Assembly (NCBI GenBank): GCA_011392765.1
Contig: WYCW01000001.1
Coordinates: forward strand, 372,001-436,000
Length of the DNA stretch: 64,000 bases
Direction of reading: 5' to 3'
From: Candidatus Thiosymbion ectosymbiont of Catanema sp. Cochon2018
GTDB lineage: Bacteria; Pseudomonadota; Gammaproteobacteria; Chromatiales; Chromatiaceae
Part shown: positions 27,242-36,508 of the stretch, one piece after another
Position numbering within the stretch: the first letter of the stretch is position 1
Layout of the letters: each line of letters opens with the position of its first letter
Translations under genes and position numbers: made by a program
The notes under the pieces: model-generated
Told to the model about the DNA's origin: nothing
What the model saw: only the letters and a program-made list of their open reading frames with translations
Database searches by the model: none

Positions 27242-27340
27242 GGGCACCTTGAAAAATAGGTATTTTCACCATTCAAGCGACTCTAAGCCATTGATTGTTG
27301 AGGTGTGCTGTAGACGAAAACTACATTTTTCAAAGTGCCC
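27242..27340. mobile_element. MITE-like element with GGGCACCTTGAAAAAT ends, 99 bp
   Basis: GGGCACCTTGAAAAATAGG at the left and CTACATTTTTCAAAGTGCCC at the right form an imperfect terminal inverted repeat. The right half recurs at 11216-11278, and the left end at about 56858-56880. Confidence 0.65.
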
Positions 27341-27352
27341 TAAAGAGCCCAG

Positions 27353-27563
27353 CGAGGCTTCGCCTCGGACCGACGAGTCGTGACCAACCGCACCGAAGAA
27401 CCACGGAGGCAGACACGGATAAACACGGATCACAATCCGTGTTTATCCGTGTCTATCCGTGGTTCAAAGGATTTGCGATTCCTGCCCAACAAGAGGCAGA
27501 ACTATTTTTGTGCAGCGCACCAACTTGACTCATTTGTAAAGATGCAGGTCTCTCAAGGAATCC
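27353..27563 (-). mobile_element. A/B-ended element E4
   Basis: End B is at the left (CGAGGCTTCGCCTCGGACC) and end A at the right (CTTGACTCATTTGTAAAGAT ... GGAATCC). Flanks are CAG (27350-27352) and TAG (27564-27566). The cargo is a hairpin of ACACGGAT words (27399-27466) plus GATTTGCGATTCCTGCCC, which is shared with E12. Confidence 0.75.
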
Positions 27564-27607
27564 TAGTACTACCTGCCCCCTGACAACTGATAACTGCCCC
27601 CTTGGGA

Positions 27608-27656
27608 GTGCACAAACTCGACTCATTGGTAAAGATGCGGGTCCGTCAAGGAATCC
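27608..27656 (-). repeat. solo end A of the A/B element family
   Basis: TGCACAAACTCGACTCATTG ... GTCAAGGAATCC matches end A inversely. No end B is found nearby; it is followed by TGG and the end of the symporter gene. Confidence 0.6.
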
Positions 27657-27662
27657 TGGCCG

Positions 27663-28952
27663 TCATGTTCCCCGCGGTTGTTCCTTCAGGATTCCCTGCT
27701 CTCCCTGCAGCTTGCCGATGATGACCGCCCCGGCGGAATCGCTCCAGACATTGGTGGCCGTGCGCATCATATCCAACACGCGATCCACGGCCAGGATCAG
27801 ACCGATGCCCTCCACGGGCAATCCCATGGCGGCGAGGATGATGGAGATGGCGACCAGGCTGGCGGCCGGGATTCCGGCCACGCCGATCGAGGTCAGGAGC
27901 GCGATGAGTACGATTGTGAACTGACTGGCGAAAGAGAGCTCCAGTCCGTAGGCTTGGGCGATGAACATGGCGGCCACACACTCGTAGAGGGCGGTGCCGT
28001 CCATATTGACCGTGGCCCCCAAGGGGAGGACGAAGCTGGTGGTGCGGTTGGATACCCCGGCGTTTTTCTCCACACACTTCATGGTAATGGGGAGGGTCGC
28101 CGAGGAGGAGGCGGTGGAGAAGGCGGTAAGCAGGGCCGAGCCCACGGCCTTGAAGTGGCGGATGGGGTTGACCCCGCCCACGAGATATAGCAGGAGGGGC
28201 AGGGTGACCAGAAAGTGAATCGCCAGGGCCGCCACCACGCTGAAGAAGAAGGCCACGAGCGGTACGAAGGCACCGAAGCCGGTGCCGGCCACCACCTTGG
28301 CGACCAGGGCAAACACCCCCAGGGGGGCGAAGCGCATGATGAGGTCGGTGATCTTGAGCATGACATCGAACACGCCCTGCCAGAAATTGAATTGGACTTC
28401 GGCATAGGCTGAGGCGATACGGGTCATGAAAAAGCCGTAGAGCAGACTGAAGAAGATCAGGCCCAGCATCTGTCCCGAGGCGGCCGCCGCCACCACATTG
28501 GTCGGGACCATGCGCAGAAACACCTCGACGACATCGCCGGTCCCCCTGCCTGCAACCTTGTCCTCGAAGGTACTGACGTCGGTGGTAAAACCGATCAGGT
28601 CTTTGGCCGGCTGGCCATCGACGATGCCCGGCGCGACGGCATTGACCACCATGAGCCCGACCAGGATCGCCAACAGGCTGGTGCTCAGATAGTAGAGCAG
28701 GGTTTTGCCGCCGAGCTTACCGAGGTTCTGGGAGCCACCGATGCCGGCGATGCCCACGATGATGGAAGAGACGATCAGGGGGACGATCAACATCTTGAGG
28801 GCATTGAGGAAGAGGGTGCCCACGAAGTCGAACATCGAATAGAAGGTGACGCCGAAGAGAGCCGCTTCGGTGCCCGTCAGCAGGCCGGCGATCACGGCCA
28901 GCGCGAGCGCGATCAGGATCTGCCAGTGGAGCTTGAGTCTGAGAAAGGCCAT
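27663..28952 (-). CDS. dicarboxylate/amino acid:cation symporter (DAACS family)
   Basis: The 429-residue membrane protein has the GltP/DctA fold with eight or so helices and two hairpin loops. HP1 is marked by the serine-rich FSTASSSATLPITM, and TM7 by LGATVNMDGTALYE (NMDGT sodium or proton site); GIPAASLVAISIILAAMGLP marks HP2. It imports dicarboxylates, glutamate or aspartate with cations; exact substrate cannot be told. It is not in an operon, and end-A repeat DNA directly abuts its 3' end. Confidence 0.9.
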   Translation of the reverse strand: MAFLRLKLHWQILIALALAVIAGLLTGTEAALFGVTFYSMFDFVGTLFLNALKMLIVPLIVSSIIVGIAGIGGSQNLGKLGGKTLLYYLSTSLLAILVGLMVVNAVAPGIVDGQPAKDLIGFTTDVSTFEDKVAGRGTGDVVEVFLRMVPTNVVAAAASGQMLGLIFFSLLYGFFMTRIASAYAEVQFNFWQGVFDVMLKITDLIMRFAPLGVFALVAKVVAGTGFGAFVPLVAFFFSVVAALAIHFLVTLPLLLYLVGGVNPIRHFKAVGSALLTAFSTASSSATLPITMKCVEKNAGVSNRTTSFVLPLGATVNMDGTALYECVAAMFIAQAYGLELSFASQFTIVLIALLTSIGVAGIPAASLVAISIILAAMGLPVEGIGLILAVDRVLDMMRTATNVWSDSAGAVIIGKLQGEQGILKEQPRGT

Positions 28953-29107
28953 GGACTATCTCCGGGCGATGTGAAAACCTGTGCGTGGCATCGGGCAGCT
29001 ACCCGTGCAAGCTACCAAGATACCATAGGTCCTGGTGGAAAAAGCGCTCTGCATAGCGGCCACATCTCTCACGGTACCCCGTTCGTCGATCGAATCACAT
29101 TCTTCTG

Positions 29108-29142
29108 TCCGCAGATACGCAGATTTTCACAGATTATTTCGT
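29108..29142. repeat. single arm of a CGCAGATT word hairpin
   Basis: CCGCAGATACGCAGATTTTC and ACAGATTATTTCG form one arm of the hairpin family seen at 19254, 40797 and elsewhere. The opposite arm is absent. Confidence 0.6.
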
Positions 29143-29232
29143 TTTTCGTCTGGGAAAAGTAGCGACATTCCCAATGAATCCCTGACATCTGCTAACATTC
29201 CGTTTTTCCGGCGCGCACATGAAGGATACTTG

Positions 29233-30246
29233 ATGCACCCTGGTTTGACAGATTTTGTGAACGGCCGATTGGTTGCCGAAACACCCGCCGATGAGCGGGC
29301 CATTGCGGGTAACTTTCGGATGGAAGAGCGTTTGTCCAAGGAGGTACAGGATAGCTACGACGGTTACTTCGACGATAACTCCCTCTCGTCACTCGACGAT
29401 TGGCGCGGATTCCACAAGGATTTCCTCGACGATCACGTCAATTTGATCGGAGATGATGAATTCCCCCGGACCTTTCGGAAGGACAACGCCAAGAACCTCA
29501 AGCCCCAAGATCCGATCACCATCCTGCGAATCGAATCCCTCGAAGCCGCCATCGGAGTCAGCGGTGCTACACTATCGGTAACGGAGATCGAACAATACGT
29601 CCGCGAGCTGCACACCGGAACCGCGGAGCAAAAACGCACCACCGAAAGGGTACTGGCGCGCTTTGTCGGTACCTGGAACCGGAGACGTGATCGCAGGCCT
29701 CAGTTCGCGACCAACCGGGCGGGCGTGCAGGACATACTGCCGGACGACCCTTGGTCCGAGACCGATCAGGGCTGGGTGGCGGACCTGCGCGATCACCTCG
29801 GACTCGGCGCCTATGTTCCCAAGGCCAGTGGCGAACCCTTACCGGTATTGGTCATGGTTTATCCTCTAACCGACGTAATCACGGGTTGTCGACCCGCCTG
29901 GGACGGGCGGGTGGCGGTACCGACGGTCCTGGACGGCGATCTCTTCGAGTATTTTTTCCCGAGTCCCATCGCCCCGGACCCGAAGATGGCCGGCGAGCAC
30001 TATCCGGTCGGCCGTACCCTGAACCTGAGTACGGGGCTCGACATCAACAATTACGACGAGTACATGGGCACAGAGTTTCTGCATCCCTGTTTCGACTACC
30101 AACCGCGACACTGCTGGGCCGTCGGCTATATCGAGCGGCCCGTAGCGACTGATCTGTCGTTGCCGGAACGGCGCGGTTGCCACTTGGAATGGGTCCGCCT
30201 GTGGGCGGCGGAGCCCCCGACATTCGGGAAGGGGATCCTGCTATGA
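29233..30246 (+). CDS. unknown protein, first gene of a two-gene unit
   Basis: ATG 29233 follows GAAGGAT at good spacing and starts MHPGLTDFVNGRLVAETPAD; 337 residues. I do not recognise a family. It is soluble, acidic in the first third (YDGYFDDNSLSSLDDWRGF), with a middle ATTERVLARFVGTWNRRRDR-like basic stretch and a C-terminal part with many aromatic residues (FEYFFPSPIAPDP, HPCFDYQPRHCWAVGY). No signal peptide or membrane helix. It overlaps the TPR gene by ATGA, so the two products are made together and probably act together. Confidence 0.7.
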   Translation: MHPGLTDFVNGRLVAETPADERAIAGNFRMEERLSKEVQDSYDGYFDDNSLSSLDDWRGFHKDFLDDHVNLIGDDEFPRTFRKDNAKNLKPQDPITILRIESLEAAIGVSGATLSVTEIEQYVRELHTGTAEQKRTTERVLARFVGTWNRRRDRRPQFATNRAGVQDILPDDPWSETDQGWVADLRDHLGLGAYVPKASGEPLPVLVMVYPLTDVITGCRPAWDGRVAVPTVLDGDLFEYFFPSPIAPDPKMAGEHYPVGRTLNLSTGLDINNYDEYMGTEFLHPCFDYQPRHCWAVGYIERPVATDLSLPERRGCHLEWVRLWAAEPPTFGKGILL

Positions 30247-32315
30247 GCACCACGATCATAAGTGCCCCGCAAGACGCCGCTGGTCGCTGGCTGGCGCGCT
30301 TTCGGGATAAGCCGTCGGAGGCGCTGGACGGCGCATTGACAGGGCGGGCGCACCTGGGCGCCTTTAACACCCTGCCGCCTTCGGTCGCCTTGGGGCAGCT
30401 CCTCGTCCATCCTGAGCAGACGCTCGATGGGGTCCTGTTGCGCTGGCTCGAAGCGCGCTGGGGCAAGATCGAGATGCCGGGCCTGCGCACCCGGCGCTAC
30501 GCGGAGGCCCTGGCCGAGGCCCTGCGGGCGGTGGATCTGCTCGACTTGTCCGCGTGCCGTCGCTGGCTGCGGGAGCGCGCGCCCGCCGACTACCGCTGGC
30601 TGACGGCCCTGCAGGTCGGTGGCCCGGCCACCCCGCTGGATGCCTTGTTCGCGACCCTGGCCACGGTCCAGCCGGACCGGGCGCTCGAATCCTTCTGGTT
30701 GCGGTTGTCCTGCCTCGAGGGCCAGACCCCGTTGGACCATGGTCGTGTGGCCCTGGCTGGTCTGCGTCTGCTGCCGCCTGCCGATCCCAGCCGCCCGGCC
30801 CCGGCGGCGGCCCTGTTCAGCGGCCTGATCCGTTTTGCCGAGGGGTTGGCCCGGCGGGGAGAAGGTCCCGACGCCCTGCATGATGAGATCGAGTATCTTT
30901 GCGCCCTGCAGTCCCTGACCCCCGCTGTGCTCGGACGGCATCTGCGCAAGGCCCTGAACCAACGGCTCGGCGACCGGAACCGCGGTTTGAATAAAGACAC
31001 TCACGCCTGGCTGAAGGCGGTGGTGCCGACGGCCTTCAAGGAGTCCAAACAGGGGGGCGGTCAGGTCGATCGCTCACCGCTGCCGGCGGAACTCAATGAG
31101 GTCGTGAATCGGATACACCTCGATGGTTTGGACAAATCCCGCGGTCCGTTGGATGGTTTGATCAAGAGGTACCGCCAGTACTACAGGAGCACCGGCGACA
31201 GCTACTACCTGGTACGCAGCTTCAATCGCCTGTCCAACAGAGTACGCAAGCTCGACCCCGGTCTGGCCCGGGATCTCGCCCATGAGGCCCTGCGGTTGGA
31301 GCCGTCCAATCACAACAACTGGGCGGCCCTGGGTCTGGCGCTGGATGCGGCCGGTGACTGGACGAGGGCACGGGCGGTCTTCTGGCACGCCCGCCGTCGT
31401 TTCCCGCACGACCCGTTCGCCCACACCCAGCTCGGGCAGGCCCTCCTGCGCCACGGCGAGGATGTTGCGGCCCTGATCGCCTATGCCGAGGCGGTGCGGC
31501 GCTTTCCGCACAATCCGGTTGCGGCCTCGGGCTATGGGCACGCCCTGCTCGAGATCCAAGGACCGGACGCGGCCCTGCCGGTATTACGCGTCGGGGTCCG
31601 GGACCACCCGGACCATCTCCCGCTGCGCAGTGACTACACGGATGCCCTGATCCGGGCCGGAGCGCTCGCGGAGGCGGAGCAGCAGCTCGAGACGGCACGG
31701 CGGATCGATGCGCGGTCCGGTCGGCACAATCCTAAGTTGGACCAGTTGGCCGAGTGGCTCGGGCTGGCCAAGGTGGGTTGTTTGTTGCCGGAGCGCCACC
31801 GCCGGGAGCCCGTCGTGGGGTCGGCCGGCGACCCGGATGCCCTGTCCGACATTACCGGTAGTGGGCTGGCCTACGCCTCTGTCCTGGGCGAGAGCACCCT
31901 GTTTCGGCACGCCGGCGAGCTGGCGCGGGCAGACCAGGTCATCCAGCGGCTACCCGCCGGTCCCGAGCGGGATGCCGAGCAAGGCTTGTGGATTGCCGTA
32001 AAAAATGGGTGGGGCGTGGCGGCGGACTGGTGGCGGGCCCGCGGCACCTACGAGCCCGTGACCCGCATTCACGCCCTGCGCAGCCGGCAAAGGTCTGGCG
32101 AGACTGTGGACTGGACACGTCTGACGCAGGATCTTCCCCAATACGGCCCGATCTTCCGGTCCCTCGCCGGGCAAGACCTCCCTGAGCTCTCGGTCGTCGA
32201 AGATGATCCGGAAGATCTGAAACGCGACGCCTGGCTCTACGGAGAGGCCGTTTCCGACTCGGTTCGTCGAGACGAGGCCGAGGAGGACTGGCTGGCGGCG
32301 GCCCAGGTCATCTGA
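30243..32315 (+). CDS. TPR-repeat protein, second gene of a two-gene unit
   Basis: The 690-residue protein starts at the ATG overlapping the previous stop. The first 300 residues are Leu/Ala/Arg-rich helices of unknown family. From about residue 340 there are tetratricopeptide-type helical pairs: LARDLAHEALRLEPSNHNNW, DWTRARAVFWHARRRFPHDP, DVAALIAYAEAVRRFPHNPV, AEAEQQLETARRIDARSG. TPR solenoids bind partner proteins, most simply the product of 29233-30246. The C-terminal 130 residues are acidic. Function unknown. Confidence 0.75.
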   Translation: MSTTIISAPQDAAGRWLARFRDKPSEALDGALTGRAHLGAFNTLPPSVALGQLLVHPEQTLDGVLLRWLEARWGKIEMPGLRTRRYAEALAEALRAVDLLDLSACRRWLRERAPADYRWLTALQVGGPATPLDALFATLATVQPDRALESFWLRLSCLEGQTPLDHGRVALAGLRLLPPADPSRPAPAAALFSGLIRFAEGLARRGEGPDALHDEIEYLCALQSLTPAVLGRHLRKALNQRLGDRNRGLNKDTHAWLKAVVPTAFKESKQGGGQVDRSPLPAELNEVVNRIHLDGLDKSRGPLDGLIKRYRQYYRSTGDSYYLVRSFNRLSNRVRKLDPGLARDLAHEALRLEPSNHNNWAALGLALDAAGDWTRARAVFWHARRRFPHDPFAHTQLGQALLRHGEDVAALIAYAEAVRRFPHNPVAASGYGHALLEIQGPDAALPVLRVGVRDHPDHLPLRSDYTDALIRAGALAEAEQQLETARRIDARSGRHNPKLDQLAEWLGLAKVGCLLPERHRREPVVGSAGDPDALSDITGSGLAYASVLGESTLFRHAGELARADQVIQRLPAGPERDAEQGLWIAVKNGWGVAADWWRARGTYEPVTRIHALRSRQRSGETVDWTRLTQDLPQYGPIFRSLAGQDLPELSVVEDDPEDLKRDAWLYGEAVSDSVRRDEAEEDWLAAAQVI

Positions 32316-32404
32316 GCTTTGGGGATATTGGAACCGCAAATGCGGTTCGGCCAAGCTCCCTCCTGCGTCGGGATAAGCCTGACCTCGCCACATTCTACCC
32401 TGTC

Positions 32405-32570
32405 CATATCGTCCACTCAGTCCATGTGGTCCATGGTGGTAACCGCAAGCTTCGAGGCAACCACTATGGACAACATGGACTAAGAGGCTGTCTGAAAACT
32501 AAGCCATTGATTTTTCCCGTAGGGTGGGCTGTGCCCACCGATCAGCTGGAAACCAGCTTGAAGCGATCGG
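32405..32570. repeat. TGGAC-word hairpin and partial GGCTGTCT element
   Basis: TCCATATCG, TCCACTCAG, TCCATGTGG and TCCATGGTGG on one side face CTATGGACAACATGGAC on the other (32405-32480). Directly after, AGAGGCTGTCTGAAAACTAA resembles one end of the element at 15517. Confidence 0.6.
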
Positions 32571-32572
32571 TG

Positions 32573-34324
32573 TCACGCTCCGTCGCGCCGTGCAGCGGAC
32601 AGATATTCCCGCAGTCTCTGTTTCTCTTCGTCGTCGAGATCCGAGAGGCTCGTGCGGCGACACAGCCGCTCGGACTCGGCGTCCCTGGCCTCTGCGTTGA
32701 GGGCTGCGACGGCGCCGAGCAGGTCGGCCTCTCTTCCGTCTTCGGGAATACCGGCGAGCAGGGCAGGGTCGGTGAGCCGGTTCAGGTAACGCCGGTCATC
32801 TTCATCCAGGCTGTCATCCAGGTAATGGACGAGTTGGCCCGTGGTTATCTCGGGGTCGGCGGCAATCCGTTCCAGGAGCCTGGAGAGCAGCCTGAGGCCG
32901 GGTTTGTCGAGTGTTTTCCAGTCGTCCGGCTCGGGTAGCCGTGCGGCGAGCCGGGGATGTTGCAGTACCAGGGCAACCGCCAACCACTCCCGAGACAGGC
33001 GCCGGTGGAGCTCCGGCGGTCCGGCACGTCTCCTCCCGGCGCCCGCGCCGGTGTCGAGTCGGTTGCGCGCTACGCCGACCAACTCGGCGAGGCGGGTACC
33101 CAACATGTCGCGAAATACGCCGGCGGGGACCTTGTCCAGCAGGGGCTTGGCCAATGTCGCCAGGCGGGCGCGGCCGTCCAGGCTGGACATGTCCACCTGA
33201 TCGGTGAGGCGGTCGAACAGAAAGTCGGACAAGGGCAGCGCGGTACCCAGATGCTGCTCGAATTCGGCGCGGCCCTGGCGTCGAATCAGGGTATCCGGGT
33301 CATCGCCCTCGGGCAGGAACAGAAAGCCTATCTGCTGGCGGCCTGTGGCCAGCGGCAAGGCGGTTTCCAGGGCCTTCCAGGCGGCAGCGCGCCCGGCGCG
33401 GTCGCCGTCGAAGCAGAACACCAGTTCGGGTGCGGCGCGCAGGAGCAGCTGCAGGTGCTCGGCGCTGGTGGCGGTGCCCAGGGTAGCGACGGCATAGGTG
33501 ATGCCGAATTGGGCCAGGGCGATGACATCCAGGTAACCCTCGACCACCAGCAGGCGCTCGAGTCTCCGATTGGCCTGTTGGGCCTCGTACAACCCGTAGA
33601 GCTCGCGACCCTTGTGAAAGACGGGGGTCTCGGGTGAGTTCAGGTATTTGGGTTTTTCGTCGCCGAGCACGCGGCCCCCGAAGCCGATGACCCGGCCCCG
33701 ACGATCGCGGATGGGGAACATGATCCGGTCGCGAAAACGATCGTAGCGTTTGCCGTCCTGCTCGATCACGAGTCCGCCTTGGAGCAGGCGCTCGCGGACC
33801 TGGGTACTGTCGCCGAGGGTACCGAGCAGAAAATCCCAGCCGGGCGGCGCGAACCCGAGCCCGAAGGCGGCGGCTATCTCTCCGGTCAGGCCGCGGCCCT
33901 TGAGGTAATCCACGGCACGGGGGGCCGCGGGGTGTCGGCGCAGTTGGCAGCGATAGAGCCTGGCCGCCTGGTCGAGCAGGTCATAGAGAGGGCGTGGATC
34001 CGGACCCGCACGGACCATTTCCCCGGCAGCGGGGATCTCCATACCGGCCTGTTGCGCCAACTCCTCCACCGCCTCGTGGAACTCCTGGCGCTCGTATTCC
34101 ATCAAAAAACCGATGGCGCTGCCGTGGGCGCCGCAGCCGAAGCAATGGTAGAACTGCTTTTCGGGACTGACGGTGAAGGAGGGAGTCTTCTCGTCGTGAA
34201 ACGGGCAACAGGCCTGATACTCCTTCCCGGCCTTGCGCAGGGGGACCCGACTGTTGATGAGGTGGACGATGTCGGTGCGGGCGAGCAGGGCGTCGATGAA
34301 TTCGGGTGGGATCCTGCCGGCCAT
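32573..34324 (-). CDS. dnaG: DNA primase
   Basis: DnaG makes RNA primers for replication. The 583-residue protein has the N-terminal CHC2 zinc finger (Cys40, His43, Cys61, Cys64 in CCPFHDEK and HCFGCGAHG), the catalytic TOPRIM core (LLVVEGYLDVIALAQ and VFCFDGDRAGRAAAWKALE), and a C-terminal DnaB-binding helical domain. It follows yqeY and rpsU in the same direction, the classical macromolecular-synthesis order; rpoD, often next, is replaced by repeats and a TPR gene on the other strand. Confidence 0.96.
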   Translation of the reverse strand: MAGRIPPEFIDALLARTDIVHLINSRVPLRKAGKEYQACCPFHDEKTPSFTVSPEKQFYHCFGCGAHGSAIGFLMEYERQEFHEAVEELAQQAGMEIPAAGEMVRAGPDPRPLYDLLDQAARLYRCQLRRHPAAPRAVDYLKGRGLTGEIAAAFGLGFAPPGWDFLLGTLGDSTQVRERLLQGGLVIEQDGKRYDRFRDRIMFPIRDRRGRVIGFGGRVLGDEKPKYLNSPETPVFHKGRELYGLYEAQQANRRLERLLVVEGYLDVIALAQFGITYAVATLGTATSAEHLQLLLRAAPELVFCFDGDRAGRAAAWKALETALPLATGRQQIGFLFLPEGDDPDTLIRRQGRAEFEQHLGTALPLSDFLFDRLTDQVDMSSLDGRARLATLAKPLLDKVPAGVFRDMLGTRLAELVGVARNRLDTGAGAGRRRAGPPELHRRLSREWLAVALVLQHPRLAARLPEPDDWKTLDKPGLRLLSRLLERIAADPEITTGQLVHYLDDSLDEDDRRYLNRLTDPALLAGIPEDGREADLLGAVAALNAEARDAESERLCRRTSLSDLDDEEKQRLREYLSAARRDGA

Positions 34325-34407
34325 AGGTCAAAGTGAGCAGCAGTGGTAACCGGTACGGATGCTCTCGACTACCGATAACGTAGAGCAAGCCGGATCTTCA
34401 CGGGAAA

Positions 34408-34520
34408 TCGGTCCGCGAATAAACGCAAATGGCCGCAAATTAACGGAAACGGACCCGGAACCCTCGATGATGGCGAACCGATTCCGACCGATTTGCGTTG
34501 ATTCGCGTTCATTTGCGACA
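34408..34520. repeat. CGCAAAT-word hairpin between yqeY and dnaG
   Basis: AATAAACGCAAATGGCCGCAAATTAACGG on one side faces TTTGCGTTGATTCGCGTTCATTTGCG on the other. It lies within the rpsU-yqeY-dnaG unit, in the 269-bp gap before dnaG. Confidence 0.65.
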
Positions 34521-34593
34521 AACAAGAATTCCCACTGGAAGAGCCGAACCGATGTTATCGGTATTTCGGTATTGCCGTACCGGAAGGAAGGCG

Positions 34594-35037
34594 TCAGCCC
34601 GCGAGGCGCTCTTTGACCAGCTTGCTGACGGCGCCCAAGTCCGCCCGGCCCTGGGCCTGGGACTTGATCCGAGCCATCACCTTGCCCATATCCTGCATCG
34701 AGTTGGCCCCTGTGTCGGTGATGGCCGCCTCGACCAACGCCGGCAGCTCGTCCTCGGCAAAGGGCGCGGGCAAGTACTCTCGGCACACACCGACCTCATA
34801 GCCTTCCTGCTCGGCCAAGTCTTCCCGGTTCGCCTTGGTGTACTGCTCGATGGCGTCGCGTCGCTGCTTGACCAGCTTGTCGAGCACCGCCAGGACCTCG
34901 GAGTCGTCGAGCTCGATCCGCTCGTCCACCTCCCGCTGCTTGATCGCGGCGAGCACAAGGCGGATGGCGCCGAGCCGGCGCTTATCGCCCGCTCTGAGGG
35001 CGGCCTTCATGTCATCTTGGATGCGCTGCTTGAGCAT
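34594..35037 (-). CDS. yqeY: GatB/YqeY domain protein
   Basis: The 147-residue protein matches the YqeY family, which resembles the tail domain of the GatB amidotransferase subunit: MLKQRIQDDMKAALRAGDKRRLGAIRLVLAAIK, then AEQEGYEVGVCREYLPAPFAEDEL, ending in MQDMGKVMARIKSQAQGRADLGAVSKLVKERL. Its cellular role is not settled; it may touch tRNA. It sits between rpsU and dnaG as in many Gammaproteobacteria. Confidence 0.93.
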   Translation of the reverse strand: MLKQRIQDDMKAALRAGDKRRLGAIRLVLAAIKQREVDERIELDDSEVLAVLDKLVKQRRDAIEQYTKANREDLAEQEGYEVGVCREYLPAPFAEDELPALVEAAITDTGANSMQDMGKVMARIKSQAQGRADLGAVSKLVKERLAG

Positions 35038-35058
35038 GGGTGGGAAACCGGGTATGGC

Positions 35059-35274
35059 TCAGTAGAGACGATCCCAGCGCCGGTTCTCGCGCTGCAGCTT
35101 CTTGTGATGGCGCTTGACGGCGGCGGCCTTTTTACGCTTTCGCTCCGCGGTGGGCTTCTCGTAGAACTCGCGGCGACGCACCTCCGCCAGGACACCTGCC
35201 TTCTCGCAGGAACGCTTGAAACGGCGCATGGCGACTTCGAAGGGTTCATTTTCCTTTACGCGGACATTGGGCAT
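35059..35274 (-). CDS. rpsU: 30S ribosomal protein S21
   Basis: [20 protein letters not shown] is the S21 start, and the basic tail [19 protein letters not shown] is typical; 71 residues, the normal size. The in-frame ATG further upstream is not used by homologues. S21 helps in mRNA binding by the small subunit. First gene of the rpsU-yqeY-dnaG unit; 21 bp separates it from yqeY. Confidence 0.96.
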   Translation of the reverse strand: MPNVRVKENEPFEVAMRRFKRSCEKAGVLAEVRRREFYEKPTAERKRKKAAAVKRHHKKLQRENRRWDRLY

Positions 35275-35299
35275 GAAGAGAGTTCCTGATTTGGCCACT

Positions 35300-35857
35300 C
35301 GTAACGGCTGAAACGAAGCACTTCATTATACTCGAACCCGCTGCAGCCATGCAAAGGCGTTGTTCAGGGGGGCAGGGCGGGCGCGTATAAATCCTCCCGA
35401 AAACATGATCTTGTGGGATGTGGTGAGCCGTGGCCCCGCCTACCTGCCGCAGGTAGGCGGGGCCACGGCGAGATGGCCCGTGCCCAACCGGAAGGACGGT
35501 GGCAGCCGCCGTGGACGACATGGACCAAGTGGACCGCGTGGACCGGGGGTTGCCACGTGTCCCCCGGTCCATGGGATGGCACTTGCCTGCCGGCAGACAG
35601 TAGCGCAGGCGTCTCGCCTGCAGAAGACCTACTCTGCCGCAGGCGGGGACAGGTCCCTGATGCTTACCGCATCATCAATGCGGTTCGGCCATCCAAAGAT
35701 GCGGTTCGCGCCTGGCGGTGATGCAGTCCGGAAAGGACAACACACGCTCACCGCATCCTACGTCTATCCTACGGGTTACGGGCTTTGTCCTGTATTTTCC
35801 TATGTTCAATAAAACTAGAGTAAATTCGCGTGCATTCGTAGTTCCAGGATTCCACGC
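35300..35857. repeat. repeat-rich gap upstream of rpsU
   Basis: No gene. It contains GGGCGGGCGCGTATAAATCC (35386), shared with 42938; a palindrome CCCGCCTACCTGCCGCAGGT (about 35435); a TGGACnnnA word hairpin (35510-35576); and a 59-bp inverted GATGCGGT unit at 35699-35757 nearly identical to 38777-38836. Confidence 0.6.
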
Positions 35858-35860
35858 GCC

Positions 35861-36067
35861 GGTTTAATCGGCCGTTTTTCCGAGGGCAAGCACATTTGGC
35901 CGGACTACGAAGAAATGCGCGGCAGCGATGCCGTCACCCCCAAGATCATCGGCGAGCTGAAGGATTCCGCGCTGCTGATTCTCATCCTCTCCAAGGCCTG
36001 GTTTGCATCCCGCTGGTGCCGGCAGGAATTCACCACCTTCCTCGAGCACCATTCCGATCCGCATAAC
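35861..36067 (+). pseudogene. TIR-domain fragment
   Basis: The frame reads GLIGRFSEGKHIWPDYEEMR, then VTPKIIGELKDSALLILILS, KAWFASRWCRQEFTTFLEHH. The W-C-x-x-E of TIR domains is present, with the Glu that is catalytic in NADase TIRs. There is no start codon context, and both ends run into repeat DNA (a word hairpin starts at 36085). Remnant of a TIR effector, perhaps from a defence gene. Confidence 0.7.
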
Positions 36068-36084
36068 AAAGATGCCTCTTTTTT

Positions 36085-36285
36085 TATCCACAGATTACAC
36101 AGATTTCCACAGATTACTATGAAACAATCTGCGAAAATCTGCGTAATCTGTGGATAAAAAAGTCCTTTTTCCCATGCTCGATGCTGATCTCGTTCCGGTT
36201 CATCAGCGCCGGTTGCTGATTACACGGATTTCTACAGATTGCTGTGAAACAATCTGCGAAAATCTGCGTAATCTGCGGATAAAAA
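36085..36285. repeat. two CGCAGATT word hairpins
   Basis: Hairpins at 36085-36157 and 36217-36285 share the right arm AATCTGCGAAAATCTGCGTA exactly and are separated by CCCATGCTCGATGCTGATCT, which recurs after the second one (36298). This looks like a tandem duplication of hairpin plus spacer. Confidence 0.75.
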
Positions 36286-36508
36286 AGTCCTTTTTCCCAT
36301 GCTCAATGCTGATCTCGTTCCGGTTCATCAGCACCGGTTGCCGACGCGATCTGTTCGATGTCTTCGGGTGCAGGATCCATGCGCAGATGTTCACAGACGA
36401 AATTGGACTAATATAAGCTGCGACAACCAGCCCGTAAGATGCGGTGAGCACGGCAAACCGTATCTGTGGACTGTGACAACCGGCAATAGAAAAAAGAGGT
36501 AGCTCGAT

